Assembly: GCA_020054175.1 (NCBI GenBank)
Contig: JAGVLR010000115.1
Location: 1 to 5,208 of the forward strand
Direction: 5' to 3'
Source: Candidatus Dadabacteria bacterium
Lineage (GTDB): Bacteria; Desulfobacterota_D; UBA1144; Nemesobacterales; UBA2774
DNA: 5,208 nt
Positions 4,742-5,208 of the stretch are shown in pieces; the first letter of the stretch is position 1, and the number at the start of each line of letters is the position of its first letter. Position numbers and translations under genes: made by a program. A model generated the notes under the pieces. The model saw only the letters and a list, made by a program, of their open reading frames with translations, ran no database searches and had not been told where the DNA came from.

Positions 4742-4960
4742 TTTCACAGCGTAGTCGTCTCTTACGTATCTACTTATAAAAGTGCTGAGACCCCTGCCCT
4801 CTATCGCAAGTTCTTTCATCTGCTCGACGTTGTCTCTGCCTGTGACGCTGTAGTTATATAGATAGACGTCGCCGTCGCGGAACTTTATCTTTATAAAATC
4901 CTCTCCTGTTTCATATTCCAGAACCCCTGAATTGCCCGAGAGATTCTTGTAAGGTTCCAT
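4733..4960 (-). CDS. Small conserved hypothetical protein, KTSC-domain-like
   Basis: This 75-residue protein has no assigned function. The pattern KIKFRDGDVYLYNYSV (24-39), then ELAIEGRGLSTFISRYVRDDY (50-70), resembles the KTSC family: a strand, a dG-x-x-Y-x-Y turn, a short helix, then G-x-x-L/F-x-x-I-x-x-x-V/I and a terminal Y. The match is by eye and only partial: the Lys-Thr-Ser-Cys-type N-terminus that names the family is replaced by NLSGNSGV. It has no signal peptide or membrane segment and looks soluble. The ATG at 4960 has GGGGA at 4966-4970 on the minus strand, 5 nt upstream. It converges on parE, with only 13 bp between the two stops. KTSC domains sometimes occur near nucleic-acid or defence proteins, but this context gives no specific role. 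Confidence 0.78.
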   Translation of the reverse strand: MEPYKNLSGNSGVLEYETGEDFIKIKFRDGDVYLYNYSVTGRDNVEQMKELAIEGRGLSTFISRYVRDDYAVKLK

Positions 4961-5032
4961 ACGCGTCCCCGTTTACCCCTTCCCCGCCTGTATCCTACCG
5001 GCCGGTTGAGCCGGATTCCCATCCAGACCACT

Positions 5033-5061
5033 ATTACAACTATACGGAATCGCCGTATAAA
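5033..5061 (+). promoter_or_regulatory. Candidate promoter for the exported-protein gene
   Basis: ATTACA (5033-5038, 4 of 6 matches to the -35 consensus) lies 17 bp before TATAAA (5056-5061, 5 of 6 for the -10). The inverted repeat at 5041-5059 fills the spacer and enters the -10. An alternative with equal spacing is TTGAGT (5080-5085) to TAATAT (5103-5108), each 4 of 6, which would leave a shorter leader. I cannot choose between them from sequence. Confidence 0.4.
5041..5059. repeat. Perfect inverted repeat, operator-like
   Basis: TATACGG (5041-5047) and CCGTATA (5053-5059) are perfect 7-bp arms around AATCG. The repeat spans the spacer of a candidate rightward promoter, and its left arm contributes a TATAGT hexamer (5039-5044) reading leftward. 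A dimeric regulator site is the simplest reading; as RNA it would be a 7-bp hairpin without a T tract, so not a terminator. Confidence 0.5.
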
Positions 5062-5145
5062 TACCCAGTATGCTTATGCTTGAGTTTCGTCGGTTATTGG
5101 AATAATATCAATCGGATACAACGGCAAATTCCCAAGGAGAACAGG

Positions 5146-5208
5146 ATGAGAAATCTTGCTGCGCGTTTGCTTGTCACGATCGGCGCTGTCGCGACCTTCA
5201 CAATTTTC
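5146..5208 (+). CDS. N-terminus of a probable exported protein (runs off right edge)
   Basis: Only 21 codons are present: MRNLAARLLVTIGAVATFTI, then F at the window end. A basic n-region (two arginines) followed by an unbroken hydrophobic stretch from about L8 looks like the start of a Sec signal peptide or a membrane anchor; no cleavage site or lipobox cysteine is reached. AAGGAG at 5134-5139, 6 nt before the ATG, and the operator-like repeat upstream support a real gene start. The function cannot be named. Confidence 0.7.
   Translation, partial: MRNLAARLLVTIGAVATFTIF

Larger units (their letters stand above)
4961..5145. promoter_or_regulatory. Divergent control region between the KTSC-like gene and the exported-protein gene
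   Basis: This 185-bp stretch holds no gene. It contains the palindrome ACCGGCCGGT (4997-5006), overlapping a possible GC stem CCGGC/GCCGG (4998-5002 with 5010-5014), a perfect 7-bp inverted repeat (5041-5059, listed separately), a tandem TATGCT duplication (5069-5080), and two sigma-70-like promoter candidates reading right. The ribosome site AAGGAG at 5134-5139 serves the gene at 5146. Confidence 0.45.

Noticed and set aside
4997..5014. GC-rich stem CCGGC/GCCGG as a terminator or attachment site
   Set aside because: Five pairs, no T tract, and it lies between divergent genes where no terminator is expected; no second copy marks an attachment site.
1..5208. CRISPR array, insertion sequence or retron-like element
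   Set aside because: No spaced direct repeats, transposase, reverse transcriptase or flanking terminal repeats were found on either strand.

Overview
This 5.2 kb window looks like ordinary chromosomal DNA from a moderately GC-rich Gram-negative bacterium. The codon use (frequent AGG, ATA and CTC/CTT alongside GC-ending codons) and the gene content would suit an uncultured deltaproteobacterial or similar lineage. That placement is a guess; no marker gene here fixes the taxonomy.

Layout. Positions 1-916 hold two minus-strand genes that probably form one transcript: a 2-keto-3-deoxy-phosphogluconate (KDPG)-type aldolase (eda) followed 35 bp later by the N-terminal part of a bacterial glycogen synthase (glgA), which runs off the left edge. 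A 155-bp AT-rich region separates them from a divergent plus-strand Fur-superfamily regulator (1072-1521), whose metal ligands fit the peroxide sensor PerR. This region contains a near-consensus Fur/PerR-type box at 985-999, next to outward-facing -10 elements. After a 181-bp leader come a classical short-chain dehydrogenase (1703-2431) and a two-gene ABC-2 exporter of the DrrA/DrrB type: ATPase 2528-3346 and permease 3303-4130, overlapping by 44 nt. A complete ParD/ParE toxin-antitoxin module follows (4187-4719), preceded by an inverted repeat that looks like its operator. A small KTSC-like protein is convergent with it on the minus strand (4733-4960). Between that gene and the start of a probable exported protein (5146 to the edge) lies a perfect inverted repeat over a candidate promoter.

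How the genes may work together. The clearest functional links are within modules: ATPase with permease, ParD with ParE, aldolase with glycogen synthase in central carbon and storage metabolism, and the PerR-like protein with its box. The box lies where it could control both the regulator itself and the divergent eda-glgA transcript, which would tie peroxide or iron status to carbon storage. That is an inference from position only.

Nothing here is a clearly undescribed system. The points most worth checking are the regulator box in the divergent region, the two operator-like inverted repeats (4146-4176 and 5041-5059), the SDR with an altered cofactor-binding glycine motif, and the small KTSC-like protein. 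There is no rRNA, tRNA, CRISPR array, insertion sequence or convincing intrinsic terminator.
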